Assembly (NCBI GenBank): GCA_963707665.1
Contig: CAVPQU010000024.1
Location: 1 to 64,000 of the forward strand
Source of the DNA: DATJCV01 sp963707665
GTDB taxonomy: Bacteria > Pseudomonadota > Gammaproteobacteria > Burkholderiales > Burkholderiaceae_D
DNA: 64,000 nucleotides
Reading direction: 5' to 3'
Below, one piece after another: positions 31,045 to 40,944 of the stretch. The notes below the pieces were generated by a model. That model had not been told where the DNA came from and did no database searches. It was given only the letters and a program-made list of their open reading frames with translations. Position 1 is the first letter of the stretch, and each line of letters begins with the position of its first letter. The position numbers and the translations under genes are program-made.

Positions 31045-32142
31045 ATGTCCTTCCCGAACTGGAAACGCCTGCTGGAAATTTCCCCTGAAAGTTGGCTGAT
31101 TGCCGCCGTCGCGGTGCTGCTCAGCTATCTGCTGCTGTATGGCGCCCTGCGCTTGGTCGGCAGCCGCATCGGCGCCCTGGCCGACCGCCTGGCGGGGCGG
31201 ATCGTGGCCGAGGCGCTGCAATCCACCAACCGCGTCATCATTTTGCTGGTGTCGCTCCTGGTCGGCCTGCGCACGATCGAACTGACGCCCGCCTGGGAGA
31301 CCTGGCAGTCGCACGCCTGGGTGCTGCTGATCGGACTGCAGATCGCACTCTGGCTGAACCGCGCCATCAGCGCCTGGCTGCGCGACTATCGCGCGCGTAC
31401 CGACGGCGCCGATCTGCGCAACCGTGCCAGCACCACGACGCTGGTGCTCCTGCTGCGCTTTGCGCTCTGGCTGACCACCACGCTGGCCGTTCTGGCCAAC
31501 CTCGGCGTCAACATCACGGCGCTGGTGGCGAGTCTCGGCATCGGCGGCATCGCGGTGGCGCTGGGCCTGCAGACCATCCTCTCCGACCTGTTCGCCTCGC
31601 TGGCGATTGCGCTCGACAAGCCGTTCCAGGTCGGCGACGCCATCAACTTCGGCAGCAACTCCGGTACCGTCGCCCGCGTCGGCGTCAAGACCACGCGCAT
31701 CCTGAGCGATTCGGGCGAGACGATCATCATCTCCAACACCGAGCTGCTGAAGCAGATCGTGCGCAACTATCGGCCGATGCAGCAGCGGCGGGTCGCATTC
31801 AGCTTTCGCATCGCCTACCAGACCCCGGTCGAACAGGTGGCCGAGCTGTCGCAGGTGGTGAAGGACATCATCCTCGCGATCGCGCAGACCCGTTTCGCGC
31901 GCGCGCATTTCAAGGGATTTGGCGAAAGCGCGCTGGAATACGAAGTGGTGTATTTCGTCCTGAGCCCGGATTACGGGCTCTACATGGACATTCAACAGCG
32001 CATCAACCTGGAACTGATGCGGGCGTGCGCGGCGCGCAACATCCAGTTCGGCTATCCGGTCAGGACGGTGCAGGTGGCGGCGGATTCGGCGCTTGCGATG
32101 CTGCCGGCCTCCACGCTGGAAGCGCTGCCGCAACCGGAGTAA
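31045..32142 (+). CDS. MscS-family mechanosensitive ion channel
   Basis: 365 residues. Four hydrophobic helices occupy the N-terminal half; the pore helix and adjoining conserved region read LVASLGIGGIAVALGLQTI and FASLAIALDKPFQVGD, followed by the beta domain (GTVARVGVKTTRI) and a cytoplasmic alpha/beta tail. Such channels open when membrane tension rises and release solutes after hypo-osmotic shock. It follows the trehalose genes, whose product is an osmolyte, so the cluster has an osmotic theme. AAGGAAA lies upstream of the ATG. Confidence 0.9.
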   Translation: MSFPNWKRLLEISPESWLIAAVAVLLSYLLLYGALRLVGSRIGALADRLAGRIVAEALQSTNRVIILLVSLLVGLRTIELTPAWETWQSHAWVLLIGLQIALWLNRAISAWLRDYRARTDGADLRNRASTTTLVLLLRFALWLTTTLAVLANLGVNITALVASLGIGGIAVALGLQTILSDLFASLAIALDKPFQVGDAINFGSNSGTVARVGVKTTRILSDSGETIIISNTELLKQIVRNYRPMQQRRVAFSFRIAYQTPVEQVAELSQVVKDIILAIAQTRFARAHFKGFGESALEYEVVYFVLSPDYGLYMDIQQRINLELMRACAARNIQFGYPVRTVQVAADSALAMLPASTLEALPQPE

Positions 32143-32183
32143 AGCATCCGGGCCTGGCTCGGCGGCGCTGCCATCAGCGGCTG

Positions 32184-34467
32184 TCAATGACGCCGGGCTT
32201 CGATCACCCCGCTGACGTCGCGGATCACGGCGAGTGCTTTCTGCAATTGTTCGGTGGCGCCGATTTCGGCGGTAAACGCCATGCGCGCCTGACCCTTGGC
32301 GCTTTGCGTGCTGACGCCGATCACATTGATCTTTTCACGCAGCAGCACATCCGAAATGTCGCGCAACAAGCCTTGCCGGTCGTTCGCCAGCACAAACAGA
32401 TCAACCGGATAAACCGTATCGCTGGCGGGCTTGCCCCAGGTTGTCTGGATCACGCGCTCCGGCGTATGACGCTCCATCTCGGCGAAATTCTTGCAGCTGG
32501 TCCGATGAATCGAGACGCCCTTGCCGCGCGTGACGAAACCGACGATCTCGTCCGGCGGCGCCGGCTTGCAGCATTTCGCCAGCTGGGTCAGCAAGCCATC
32601 GGTGCCGACCACCAGCACGCCCGAACTGGCGCCCTGGATCACGCTCGAGGCGCGGCTCTTGCGCGTGATCGCGGCCTCGGCTTCTTCCACCGTAGCCGGC
32701 GCGACTTTTTCCGGCTCGCCGCCCTGCAAGGCCTGCTCCACCTGGCGCAGGCTGAATTCATCCTTGCCGATCGCCAGGAACAGTTCGTCCGGCTTGGCAA
32801 AATCCAGCTTGCGCGCCAACTCTTCCAGGTTGACCGCTGTCTTGCCTTCGCGCTGCAGGGTTTTTTCCACCAGCGCGCGGCCGTTGGCCAGCGTTTCCTG
32901 CTGTTCGATGGCATTGAACCAGGCGCGGACCTTGGAACGGGTGCGGCTGCTGGCCGCATAGCCGGGCGCAGAGCCAGTCGCGCGACGGCCCGGCCGCGCC
33001 CGGCACCCCGCCCTGACCGGCGCGCACGGTGATGATTTCCACCGTCTGGCCGTTTTTCAACGGCGTATTCAAGGGCACCATGACGCCATCGACGCGGGCG
33101 CCGCGGCAGCGATGGCCGACCTCGCTGTGCAGGTGGTAGGCAAAGTCGATCGGCGTGGCGCCGCTCGGCAGTTCGATCACGCGCGCCTGCGGCGTCAGGA
33201 CGTAGATGCGGTCGTCCAGCGTCGCCGTTTTAAGCTGCTCGACCCATTCGCGGCGGCTGTCCTCGCTGCCGACCACGGACTCGGCCACTTCGGTTTTCCA
33301 GGCCAGCAGTTGCCGCAGCCAGGCGATTTTTTCGTCGTATTTCTGCGCCGAGAAATTCGAGCCGCCGCTTTCCTTGTAGCGCCAGTGCGCCGCCACTCCG
33401 TATTCGGCGAAATAGTGCATCTCGCGCGTGCGCACCTGCACCTCCAGCGGCCGTTCGTCTTCGGCGATCACCACCGTATGCAGCGACTGGTAGCCGTTCG
33501 GCTTGGGGCGTGAAATGTAATCGTCGAATTCGCTCGGGACCGGAGTCCAGATGTGGTGCACGATGCCAAGCGCGGTATAGCACTCCTTGACGTCCTCGAC
33601 GATGACGCGGAACGCGCGCACGTCGTACAGCTCGGAAAAATCGAGCTCCTTGCCTCGCATCTTGTTCCAGATGCTGTAGATATGCTTGGGCCGGCCAGAC
33701 ACCTCGGCCTTGACGCCGGCCGCCGTCAGTTCCCGGCGCAGGCGGCTGATCGCGGCATCGACAAAACCTTCGCGCTCGATGCGCTTTTCTTCCAGCATGC
33801 GGGCAATCCGCTTGTAGGCAGCAGGTTCGAGGAAGCGGAACGACAGGTCTTCCAGTTCCCATTTCAGCTGCCATACGCCCAGCCGGTTGGCCAGCGGCGC
33901 GTAGAGGTCGAAGGTTTCGCGCGCATAACGCCGGGTATCGGCATTTTCCAGCTTTTGTTCGCTGAAGTAGCGCAAGGTGGTCACGCGCGAGGCCAGCCGC
34001 ACCAGCACCACCCGCATGTCGGAAGCCATCGCCAGCAGCATCTTGCGCAGCGTCTCGACCTGGGCGCTGGTTTGCTGCGCCGCGTTCTTGCCGCGCTGGG
34101 AAGCAGCGCCTTGCCGCTGGCTGAAAGTCTGCGCATGCAAGCGGATCAACTGCCGCACGCCGGCAACGAAATCGGCGATTTCCTTGCCGAATTCAGTCTC
34201 GATCCTGGCCGCTGCCGGCGGGTTGACCTCCGGCAATTCAAACAGCAAGCCGACGATGCGCGTATCGGCATCGGTCTTCAGCATCGCCAATACCGAAGCC
34301 GCCGCCTGCGAAAAACGATACGCATCCTGGCCGGTAAATACCGCCTTGCCGGCGTACAGCGGTTCGACGAAGGCCAGGGCCCGCTTTACGCGCGCGCTAT
34401 CCTCGGCGGCGAGGCCGGCACACAGTTGCACTTCAACTTCAGCGGCCGAGGCTGCAATCGAAACCAT
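32184..34467 (-). CDS. relA: RelA-type (p)ppGpp synthetase with degenerate hydrolase domain, one frameshift
   Basis: About 760 residues over two frames. The N-terminal hydrolase-like region lacks the His-Asp catalytic pair (LLFELPEV where SpoT has HD), as in RelA. The synthetase domain shows RPKHIYSIWNKMRGK and ELYDVRAFRVIV. Downstream are TGS (YVLTPQARVIELPSGATPID), a zinc-finger-like KCCKPAPPDEIVGFV region and an ACT domain (LFVLANDRQGLLRDISD). It makes the stringent-response alarmone on stalled ribosomes. The frame changes near 32970 between TGS and the following helix. It lies 6 bases after ridA. Confidence 0.93.
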
Positions 34468-34473
34468 GCGAGT

Positions 34474-34824
34474 CTATTTCAGCGCCGCCGTCACGACCAT
34501 TTCCACCAGCCACTCGGTCTTCGCCAACTTGGCTTCGACCGTGGCGCGCGGCGGCGCATGGCCGTCGGCCACCCATGCATCCCAGACCGCATTCATGTCA
34601 GCGCTGTCCTTGATGTCGGCCAAAAAGACCTGGCACATCAGGATGCGCGTCTTGTCGCTGCCGGCTTCATTCAGGAGACGGTCGATATTTGCCAGCACTT
34701 CACGCGTCTGGCCGTCGATATTGTGCGTCACGTCTTCCGCGACCTGGCCCGCCAGATACACGGTGCCGTTGTGGATCGCCATTTCCGACAGGCGTTTTCC
34801 GACGTGCGAGCGTTTGATATCCAT
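34474..34824 (-). CDS. RidA/YjgF-family enamine/imine deaminase
   Basis: 116 residues, slightly shorter than E. coli RidA but with the family core: GTVYLAGQVAED, ILMCQVFLADIKD and the conserved arginine in PPRATVEAKL. RidA proteins hydrolyse reactive enamine/imine intermediates released by PLP enzymes. Lies between the hydrolase gene (57 bases) and relA (6 bases), all in one direction, so probably an operon. Confidence 0.9.
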   Translation of the reverse strand: MDIKRSHVGKRLSEMAIHNGTVYLAGQVAEDVTHNIDGQTREVLANIDRLLNEAGSDKTRILMCQVFLADIKDSADMNAVWDAWVADGHAPPRATVEAKLAKTEWLVEMVVTAALK

Positions 34825-34881
34825 GCTGTCCTCGTTAGATAAATGAGCTGAATAAATCGATTCAAAAACCGGTCGCCGGCT

Positions 34882-35748
34882 TCAGTCGAGCAGGAACCGG
34901 CGCACCAGTGCGATCTGGTCGTCATGCATGAAGGTCGGCGCATGGCCGACGCCCGCGATTTCCACCAGTCGCGCACGCGGACCACGCTGCGTCATCTGCT
35001 GCGCCACCTCAGCCGTCAGCAGGTCGGACTGGGCGCCGCGCACCAGCAGCGTCGGGCAGGTGATCGCATCCCAGGCGGCCCACAAGCTGACTTCGGCCTG
35101 CTGCGCCAGCTGCGGCGTGATCGCCTTGAACGAGCGTGCCAGCCCCAGATCGTAATTCCGGGTCCACTGGCCGTCCTTGTCCTGGCACAGAACATCGGCC
35201 GCCAGCTTGTGCCATTCGGCGTCGCTGTGCGGGCCGAACGGCAGCGAAATCTCGCGCACATATGCGGCCGCCTGTTCGAACGTGGCAAAACGCACCGGCT
35301 TGCCGATATAGTCGCCGATGCGCGCCAGCGCCTCCGGATTCAGCGTCGGGCCGATATCGTTCAAGACCAGCTTGCGGATCGGATTGCCGGCCAGCGATGC
35401 CATGCCGATGCCGATCAGGCCGCCCATCGAGGTGCCGAACCAGTCCACCGTCTCGGCCTGCAGCCGCGCCAGCAGCGTCACCATGTCGGCGACGTATTGC
35501 GGCAACTGGTAATGGCTCGGATCGCGCAGATGGTCCGAGCGGCCGCGCCCCACCACGTACGGCGCCACCACCCGGTAGTGCTCGCACAGCGAGCGCGCCA
35601 GCGTATCGAAATCGTCCGCCACCCGGGTGACACCATGCACGCACAGCAGCACCCGCGGGTTGTGCGGGTCGCCCCATTCCTTGTAGACCATCCGATGCAG
35701 GCCACTCGGGGAAAGGCATTGCACTTGCTTGAAATGCGGTTCGCTCAT
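34882..35748 (-). CDS. Alpha/beta hydrolase
   Basis: 288 residues. Oxyanion motif HGVTR, nucleophile elbow WFGTSMGG with serine near residue 107, and the C-terminal histidine in GVGHAPTF give a complete Ser-Asp-His triad with the aspartate expected in LLVRGAQSDLL. No signal peptide. The substrate is unknown; small ester or lactone hydrolysis is typical. It is the first gene of the ridA-relA group and divergent from the 3-hydroxybutyrate dehydrogenase. Confidence 0.88.
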   Translation of the reverse strand: MSEPHFKQVQCLSPSGLHRMVYKEWGDPHNPRVLLCVHGVTRVADDFDTLARSLCEHYRVVAPYVVGRGRSDHLRDPSHYQLPQYVADMVTLLARLQAETVDWFGTSMGGLIGIGMASLAGNPIRKLVLNDIGPTLNPEALARIGDYIGKPVRFATFEQAAAYVREISLPFGPHSDAEWHKLAADVLCQDKDGQWTRNYDLGLARSFKAITPQLAQQAEVSLWAAWDAITCPTLLVRGAQSDLLTAEVAQQMTQRGPRARLVEIAGVGHAPTFMHDDQIALVRRFLLD

Positions 35749-35846
35749 GACGTTCCTGGGTGGTTATCGATTCCGCCATTTTACTGTCGTTGCGCTTAAA
35801 ATCGTGGCAAGGCTGGCATTTTGGACAATTCAACTCAAGGAACATC

Positions 35847-36638
35847 ATGCAAAAATCTCTGGAGGGAAAAACCGCTCTCGTTACTGGCTCCACATCGGGC
35901 ATCGGCCTCGGCATTGCGCACGCGCTGGCCGCGCAAGGCGCCAATATCGTCTTCAATGGCTTTGGCGATGCCGCCGAAATAACCGCGCTGCAAGTCGAGA
36001 CCGCGCGCCAGTTTGGCGTGCAGACGGCGTATCACGATGCCGACATGTCGAAGCCGGCCGAGATCGAGGCCATGATGAAATTCGCCGCCGACCGCTTCGG
36101 CGCGATCGATGTGCTGGTCAACAATGCCGGCATTCAGTACGTGGCCAACATCGAGGATTTCCCAGCCGAAAAATGGGATGCGATCATCGCCATCAACCTG
36201 AGCTCGACTTTCCATACTACCCGCCTGGCACTGCCCGCGATGAAGGCGCGCAACTGGGGCCGCATCATCAACATCGCCTCGACCCACGGCCTGGTCGGCT
36301 CGGCACAAAAATCGGCCTACGTCGCCGCCAAGCACGGCATCGTCGGCCTGACCAAGGTGACGGCGCTGGAAACCGCGCCCACCGGCGTCACCTGCAACGC
36401 GATCTGCCCCGGCTGGGTGCTGACGCCGCTGGTGCAGAAACAGGTCGATGCGCGCGCCACCCAGGAAAATCTGTCGAACGACGCCGCCAAGAAAAGCTTG
36501 CTGGCCGAGAAGCAGCCGTCCGGCGAATTCGTCACGCCGGAACAATTGGGTGCTCTGGCGGTCTTTCTTTGTAGCGAGGCTGCCAGTCAGGTGCGCGGCG
36601 CGGCATGGAATATGGACGGGGGTTGGGTAGCGCAATAA
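35847..36638 (+). CDS. bdhA: 3-Hydroxybutyrate dehydrogenase (SDR family)
   Basis: 263 residues. It interconverts D-3-hydroxybutyrate and acetoacetate with NAD. Rossmann motif TGSTSGIGLGIA, NNAGIQYV, catalytic Ser-Tyr-Lys (INIASTHGLVGS, YVAAKHG) and the end GAAWNMDGGWVAQ match this SDR group. The length and the VTCNAICPGWVLTPLVQKQ segment also fit bdh enzymes of PHB-degrading proteobacteria. The ATG at 35847 has AAGGA upstream. Together with scoAB 2 kb away it supports use of ketone bodies or stored polyhydroxybutyrate. Confidence 0.92.
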   Translation: MQKSLEGKTALVTGSTSGIGLGIAHALAAQGANIVFNGFGDAAEITALQVETARQFGVQTAYHDADMSKPAEIEAMMKFAADRFGAIDVLVNNAGIQYVANIEDFPAEKWDAIIAINLSSTFHTTRLALPAMKARNWGRIINIASTHGLVGSAQKSAYVAAKHGIVGLTKVTALETAPTGVTCNAICPGWVLTPLVQKQVDARATQENLSNDAAKKSLLAEKQPSGEFVTPEQLGALAVFLCSEAASQVRGAAWNMDGGWVAQ

Positions 36639-36672
36639 ACGACACCGGTTCGCAACCTCACCGAAATTTAAA

Positions 36673-36732
36673 GGAGTATTTTTAAAACCCCATCTCTTTA
36701 GTGCGAGATAGACCAGTTTTTCGGCATACTCC
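36673..36732. repeat. Intergenic repeat copy E (hairpin-core type, inverted ends)
   Basis: GGAGTAT at 36673 and ATACTCC at 36726-36732 bound a 60-bp unit in inverted orientation, unlike the direct repeats of the other copies. On the minus strand its core reads ATCTCGCACTAAAGAGAT, a small hairpin whose left arm and loop resemble copy A, followed by TTTTAAAAATACTCC, like TTTTATATACTCC in A. Lies between bdhA and the lipoprotein gene. Confidence 0.6.
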
Positions 36733-36810
36733 TGGTTTTCAGAAACTTCTGCAAGATCGGCGCGGAGCTTGTTGCCGCGCTTTTCAACCGGACACAATCG
36801 GGAGCGCGCG

Positions 36811-38283
36811 ATGACCGATCGAACCAGGCCAGCAATTGCAGCACGCCATCTGGCTGGCAGCATACGCATCGTGATGGCTGCGCTGCTAGGAGCCATTGGT
36901 GTTGCTGCCATTGTCACTTCTTGTGGTGGCGGTGGCGGCGACCCTGCCGCTCCGGTAGCGGTTGTCACACCGCCCACTGCTCCTCCCGCTGTTGTGCCTC
37001 CCGTCACTGTGCCTCCGGTCACTACGCCACCAGTCACCGCCGCGCCTGCGGGCGCGAGCCAAAGTGTCACTCTGCAGGTACCGGCGGGGATGAGCAGCGC
37101 ACCATTCGACGTGCCGCGCACTCTGATGGTACCGGCCGGATTCGATATCCGTGTCTTCGCGCGCGTGCCTAACGCCCGCTTCATGGCGCTGGCGCCGAAC
37201 GGCGATTTGCTGGTCTCCGATCCGGGCAATGGCATCATCACCTTGCTGCGCCCCAACGCCAACGCCGCTCCGCTCCAGTTCACGTTCGCCACGGGCCTCA
37301 GGATGCCGCACGACATCGCCTTCCAGACGATCGGCAGCATCACTTATGTCTATTTGTCGGAGTCGAACCGGATCATTCGCGCCCCCTACACCAGCGGCGA
37401 CACGACGATCGGCGCAATACAGGTCATCGTCGATGGTCTGCCGGACTCCTCGACGCCGGAACTGGGCGGCGCCTACAGCCATGCACTGAAGAATTTCACA
37501 CTGCACAACGGCCTGCTATATGTCTCGATCGGCTCCAGCTGCAATGCCTGCACCACCGACACCACGTCCAATCCGATTCGCGCCGCGATCTATGTGTACA
37601 ACCAGGATGGCAGCAACGGCCGCCTGTTCGCAAGCGGCATACGCAACGCCGAAGGATTGAGGTTTCGGCCCGGCACCAATGAATTATGGGCGGTAGTCAA
37701 CAACCGCGACAATATCGCCTATCCGTTCCACAACGATATTGACGGCGATGGCATGGATGACTTCGGCCGCATCATCCAGAGCTATGTCGATGGCCATCCA
37801 CCCGACTTGCTGATCAACGTCAAGGATGGCGGCCAGTACGGCTGGCCGTTCTGCAATTCGGATCCGGATGGAGGGCTGGACAACATGCCATACGACCGCG
37901 ATGCCGAGTTCAATGCCGATGGCAGCCAACTGGACTGCAGCACCATCGACCGCGTGACCAAGGGCATACCCGCCCATTCGGCACCGCTCGGCATGAGCTT
38001 CCTGCAGGACTCCGGCCTGCCGGCCAGCTATCGCGACGCGCTCGTGACCGGCCTGCACGGCTGCTGGAATTGCAGCGCATTCAACGGCCACAAGGTTGCG
38101 CTGTATCCAATGCGCGCCGATGGCAGCGTCGGCGATGCCGTTGATCTGGTCACAGGCTGGCTCACCGATGCCGTCAACAAGGTCCGCTGGGGCCGCCCGG
38201 TGGATGCGATCCCGGATGGCAAGCAGGGGCTGTATATCTCGGACGACCTGTCCGGCACCATCTACCAGCTCACCAGCGGTTGA
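36811..38283 (+). CDS. Exported lipoprotein with sorbosone/glucose dehydrogenase-type beta-propeller
   Basis: 490 residues from the ATG at 36811, preceded by GGGAG. A basic start and hydrophobic helix end in VTSC followed by GGGGGD, a lipobox. Then comes a Pro/Val/Thr-rich linker (about residues 40-85) and a six-bladed propeller with the conserved blocks LMVPAGFDIRVFARVPNARF, MALAPNGDLLVSDPGNG and GLRFRPGTNELWAV, DGGQYGWPFC, and a late CWNCSAF. This fold is shared with L-sorbosone and PQQ-dependent sugar dehydrogenases. The sugar substrate and PQQ use are inference. Confidence 0.85.
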   Translation: MTDRTRPAIAARHLAGSIRIVMAALLGAIGVAAIVTSCGGGGGDPAAPVAVVTPPTAPPAVVPPVTVPPVTTPPVTAAPAGASQSVTLQVPAGMSSAPFDVPRTLMVPAGFDIRVFARVPNARFMALAPNGDLLVSDPGNGIITLLRPNANAAPLQFTFATGLRMPHDIAFQTIGSITYVYLSESNRIIRAPYTSGDTTIGAIQVIVDGLPDSSTPELGGAYSHALKNFTLHNGLLYVSIGSSCNACTTDTTSNPIRAAIYVYNQDGSNGRLFASGIRNAEGLRFRPGTNELWAVVNNRDNIAYPFHNDIDGDGMDDFGRIIQSYVDGHPPDLLINVKDGGQYGWPFCNSDPDGGLDNMPYDRDAEFNADGSQLDCSTIDRVTKGIPAHSAPLGMSFLQDSGLPASYRDALVTGLHGCWNCSAFNGHKVALYPMRADGSVGDAVDLVTGWLTDAVNKVRWGRPVDAIPDGKQGLYISDDLSGTIYQLTSG

Positions 38284-38340
38284 GCCCGGCGGACTCTGCC
38301 GCATGGCAGGCATCAAGCGCATCCGGTAGCGGAATGGCAA

Positions 38341-38367
38341 ACGGCGCCGATAGGCGCCGTTTTTTTC
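38341..38367 (+). terminator. Rho-independent terminator after the lipoprotein gene
   Basis: ACGGCGCC GATA GGCGCCGT is a perfect 8-bp stem ending in eight T residues. It stops the plus-strand lipoprotein transcript, 57 bases after its stop and just before the convergent scoB. Confidence 0.93.
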
Positions 38368-38382
38368 TACCTGCATCGAGTC

Positions 38383-39036
38383 TCAACCGACCGCGCTGGT
38401 ATCCAGAGGCGCTTCGGTTTTTTCAACGATTTCCGCCACCGTCACGCCGCTGGCCAGTTCGACCAGCTTCAGGCCGCCCGGCACCACGTCGATCACGCCC
38501 AGATCGGTGATGATGCGGTTGACGACGCCGACCCCGGTCAGCGGCAGATTGCACTGTTTCAGGATCTTCGGCGAAGTCGAGCCATCCTTGGCGCGGGCCA
38601 CATGCTCCATCAGCACCACCACGCGGCCGACGCCAGCCACCAGGTCCATCGCGCCGCCCATGCCTTTGACCATCTTGCCTGGGATCATCCAGTTGGCCAG
38701 ATCGCCCTGCTGCGACACCTGCATCGCGCCCAGGATGGCGATATTGATCTTGCCGCCGCGGATCATCGCAAACGAATCGGCCGAATTGAAGAACGATGAG
38801 CCGGGCAGCGAGGTCACGGTCTGCTTGCCGGCGTTGATCAGGTCAGCATCGATCTCGTCTTCAGTCGGAAACGGGCCGATGCCCAGCAAACCATTTTCCG
38901 ATTGCAGCCAGACTTCAATATCCTGCGGCACATAATTGGCCACCATGGTCGGCAAGCCGATGCCGAGGTTCACGTAAAAACCATCCTGCAGTTCCTGCGC
39001 CGCGCGCGCGGCCATTTCATCGCGAGTCCATGCCAT
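38383..39036 (-). CDS. scoB: 3-Oxoacid CoA-transferase subunit B
   Basis: 217 residues. The catalytic glutamate that forms the CoA thioester lies in SENGLLGIGPFP. Other family blocks are GLPTMVANYVP, MVKGMGGAMDLVAG and GVVNRIITDLGVIDV. With subunit A it transfers CoA from succinyl-CoA to acetoacetate or related acids. It begins 18 bases after scoA, indicating an operon. Confidence 0.95.
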   Translation of the reverse strand: MAWTRDEMAARAAQELQDGFYVNLGIGLPTMVANYVPQDIEVWLQSENGLLGIGPFPTEDEIDADLINAGKQTVTSLPGSSFFNSADSFAMIRGGKINIAILGAMQVSQQGDLANWMIPGKMVKGMGGAMDLVAGVGRVVVLMEHVARAKDGSTSPKILKQCNLPLTGVGVVNRIITDLGVIDVVPGGLKLVELASGVTVAEIVEKTEAPLDTSAVG

Positions 39037-39054
39037 CTCTGTTCTCCGTATCTT

Positions 39055-39765
39055 TTAGTTGCTGCCGTGGTTGGCACGCACGGTACGCTGCTCGATCCGT
39101 TTTTCCGGCTGCGCATTCTGCACGATGCGGTGCACGAAGATGCCCGGCGTATGGACCTGGTCCGGATCGATTTCCCCGACTTCCACCAGTTCCTCGACTT
39201 CGGCGATGGTGATCTTGCCAGCCATCGCCACCACCGGATTGAAGTTGCGCGCGGTTTTGCTGAACACCAGGTTGCCGGCTTTATCGCCTTTCCAGGCCTT
39301 GACCAGCGAGATGTCCGCTACCAGCGAACGCTCCATCACGTATTTGTCGCCATCGAATTCGCGCACTTCCTTGCCTTCGGCTACCACGGTGCCCAAGCCA
39401 GTACGCGTGAAGAAGGCCGGGATGCCGGCACCGCCGGCGCGCAGTTTTTCCGCCAGCGTGCCTTGCGGCGTAAATTCCAGCTCCAGTTCGCCGGCCAGAT
39501 ACTGACGCTCGAATTCCTTGTTCTCGCCGACATACGACGAAATCATCTTGCTAATCTGGCGCGTGGCAAGCAACTGGCCGAGACCGAAGCCGTCGACACC
39601 GGCATTGTTCGAGATCACCGTCAGGTTCTTCACCGCCGAGTCGCGCAGTGCGGCGATCAGCGCCTCGGGAATGCCGCACAGGCCGAAACCGCCCACGGCG
39701 ATCATCTGGCCGTCCTTCACGACGTCGGCCAGCGCCGTCGCCGCATCCGGATAAACTTTCTTCAT
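39055..39765 (-). CDS. scoA: 3-Oxoacid CoA-transferase subunit A
   Basis: 236 residues from the ATG at 39763-39765, which has GGGG upstream. Contains the CoA-binding loop VGGFGLCGIPEALI, VISNNAGVDGFGLGQL and MISSYVGENKEFERQYL of the SCOT alpha subunit. Forms the heteromeric transferase with ScoB. A PAS-LuxR regulator starts 131 bases away in the opposite direction and may control the operon. Confidence 0.95.
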   Translation of the reverse strand: MKKVYPDAATALADVVKDGQMIAVGGFGLCGIPEALIAALRDSAVKNLTVISNNAGVDGFGLGQLLATRQISKMISSYVGENKEFERQYLAGELELEFTPQGTLAEKLRAGGAGIPAFFTRTGLGTVVAEGKEVREFDGDKYVMERSLVADISLVKAWKGDKAGNLVFSKTARNFNPVVAMAGKITIAEVEELVEVGEIDPDQVHTPGIFVHRIVQNAQPEKRIEQRTVRANHGSN

Positions 39766-39896
39766 ATCTACCCCTTCTTGTGTAAAGTAACGCCTGAACG
39801 TTTTCCACGTTGCGACGGACAGCATAGAACTGCATGGGGAATCTCACAATACCGTAGAAATACGAATTTCGTCGATTCGACAAGGGAAATTACGGG

Positions 39897-40457
39897 ATGC
39901 AATCAGCGCAAGCCATTGACTACGATGAGATTTTCCAGCAATCGCCGGTCGGTATGTGCGTTTCCAGGCAACGCATCATCCAGGTCAGCAATCATGCGCT
40001 GGATCAAATGTTCGGCTATGCGCCGAAGGCGCTGGCCGGCCAGTCATTGCTGGTGTTGTACCCGACGCCGGATGAGTTCGAGCGCACCGGCGCGCGCATC
40101 GTGCCGATCATGAATGCCAAGGGCTGCTACGCCGATGATCGTATCATGAAGCGCGCCGACCGGGAGCTGTTCTGGTGCCACGTCACGGGCCGCTCGCTGA
40201 CGCCGGGCGATCCGCATGGCGCCGGCATCTGGACCTTCGAGGATTTGAGCGAGAAGCGGCGTGTTTCGGCGCAACTGACGCCGCGCGAGCGGGAGATTTC
40301 AACACTGTTGGCTGAAGGCAAGACCAGCAAGCTGATCGCGCGCGAAATCGGCTTGAGTCCGCGCACGGTGGAAATGCATCGCGCCAAGCTGATGCGCAAA
40401 TTCGCCGCATCGACCTCCAGCGAACTGGTGCACCGCTTGCTGGGCATTGCTTTGTAA
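39897..40457 (+). CDS. PAS-domain LuxR-type transcription regulator
   Basis: 186 residues. A PAS domain covers about residues 10-118 (EIFQQSPVGMCVS, GRSLTPGDPHGAGIWTFED). A C-terminal LuxR helix-turn-helix follows (LTPREREISTLLAEG, IAREIGLSPRTVEMHRAKL). There is no receiver domain. Small PAS-LuxR proteins of this kind sense a ligand or redox state directly. The ATG is preceded by AAGGGAAATTACGGG. Its divergent position beside scoAB suggests it as that operon's regulator; this is inference. Confidence 0.9.
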   Translation: MQSAQAIDYDEIFQQSPVGMCVSRQRIIQVSNHALDQMFGYAPKALAGQSLLVLYPTPDEFERTGARIVPIMNAKGCYADDRIMKRADRELFWCHVTGRSLTPGDPHGAGIWTFEDLSEKRRVSAQLTPREREISTLLAEGKTSKLIAREIGLSPRTVEMHRAKLMRKFAASTSSELVHRLLGIAL

Positions 40458-40464
40458 GCTCTCT

Positions 40465-40905
40465 CTACGCGCCCAGTTGCGGCAAGCGCGCCTGCGCCAA
40501 CTGCGCCAGCAACTTGGGATTCAGCGCCACCGATTTTTCCCTGGCGTAGTTGACCCACACCACCTTGGCGCCGCCCTCGGCGACGATGATGTCGGGACTG
40601 TCGACGCGACGAATTTCACACATGGTTTCGAAACTGGAGCGCCCGGGCGCACCGACATAGGTCAGCACTTCGATTTCACCCGGAAATTTCAATTGCCGCA
40701 GGAATGAACAATGCGCATTGACGATCACCGGCCCTTCGCCGCTGAACATATCTGGTTCGAGATCAATGCTGGAGAACCATTCAATGCGCGCTTGCTCCAT
40801 GTAACGAAAATATACGGCATTGTTGACGTGCCGCATCGCATCCATGTCGCCCCAGCGAATCGGGATACGCGTGATATGCACCAGATTTTTATCAAGTGTT
40901 GTCAT
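40465..40905 (-). CDS. Acyl-CoA thioesterase (4-hydroxybenzoyl-CoA thioesterase fold)
   Basis: 146 residues, hot-dog fold. The catalytic aspartate region is RWGDMDAMRHVNNAVYFRYM, typical of YbgC/4HBT-type thioesterases. The rest contains EIEVLTYVGAPGRSSFE and AEGGAKVVWVNY. It hydrolyses an acyl-CoA to the free acid; chain length is not predictable. It lies 39 bases after the SDR gene on the same strand and is convergent with the LuxR gene. Confidence 0.9.
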   Translation of the reverse strand: MTTLDKNLVHITRIPIRWGDMDAMRHVNNAVYFRYMEQARIEWFSSIDLEPDMFSGEGPVIVNAHCSFLRQLKFPGEIEVLTYVGAPGRSSFETMCEIRRVDSPDIIVAEGGAKVVWVNYAREKSVALNPKLLAQLAQARLPQLGA

Positions 40906-40944
40906 GCCTTATGAATCTCCACACATAAATCTCGATGAACGCAT

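Noticed and set aside
31092..33032. A 646-codon plus-strand open frame across mscS and relA
   Set aside because: It is a GC-rich shadow in a different frame of mscS and antisense to relA; it shows no domain and no start site.
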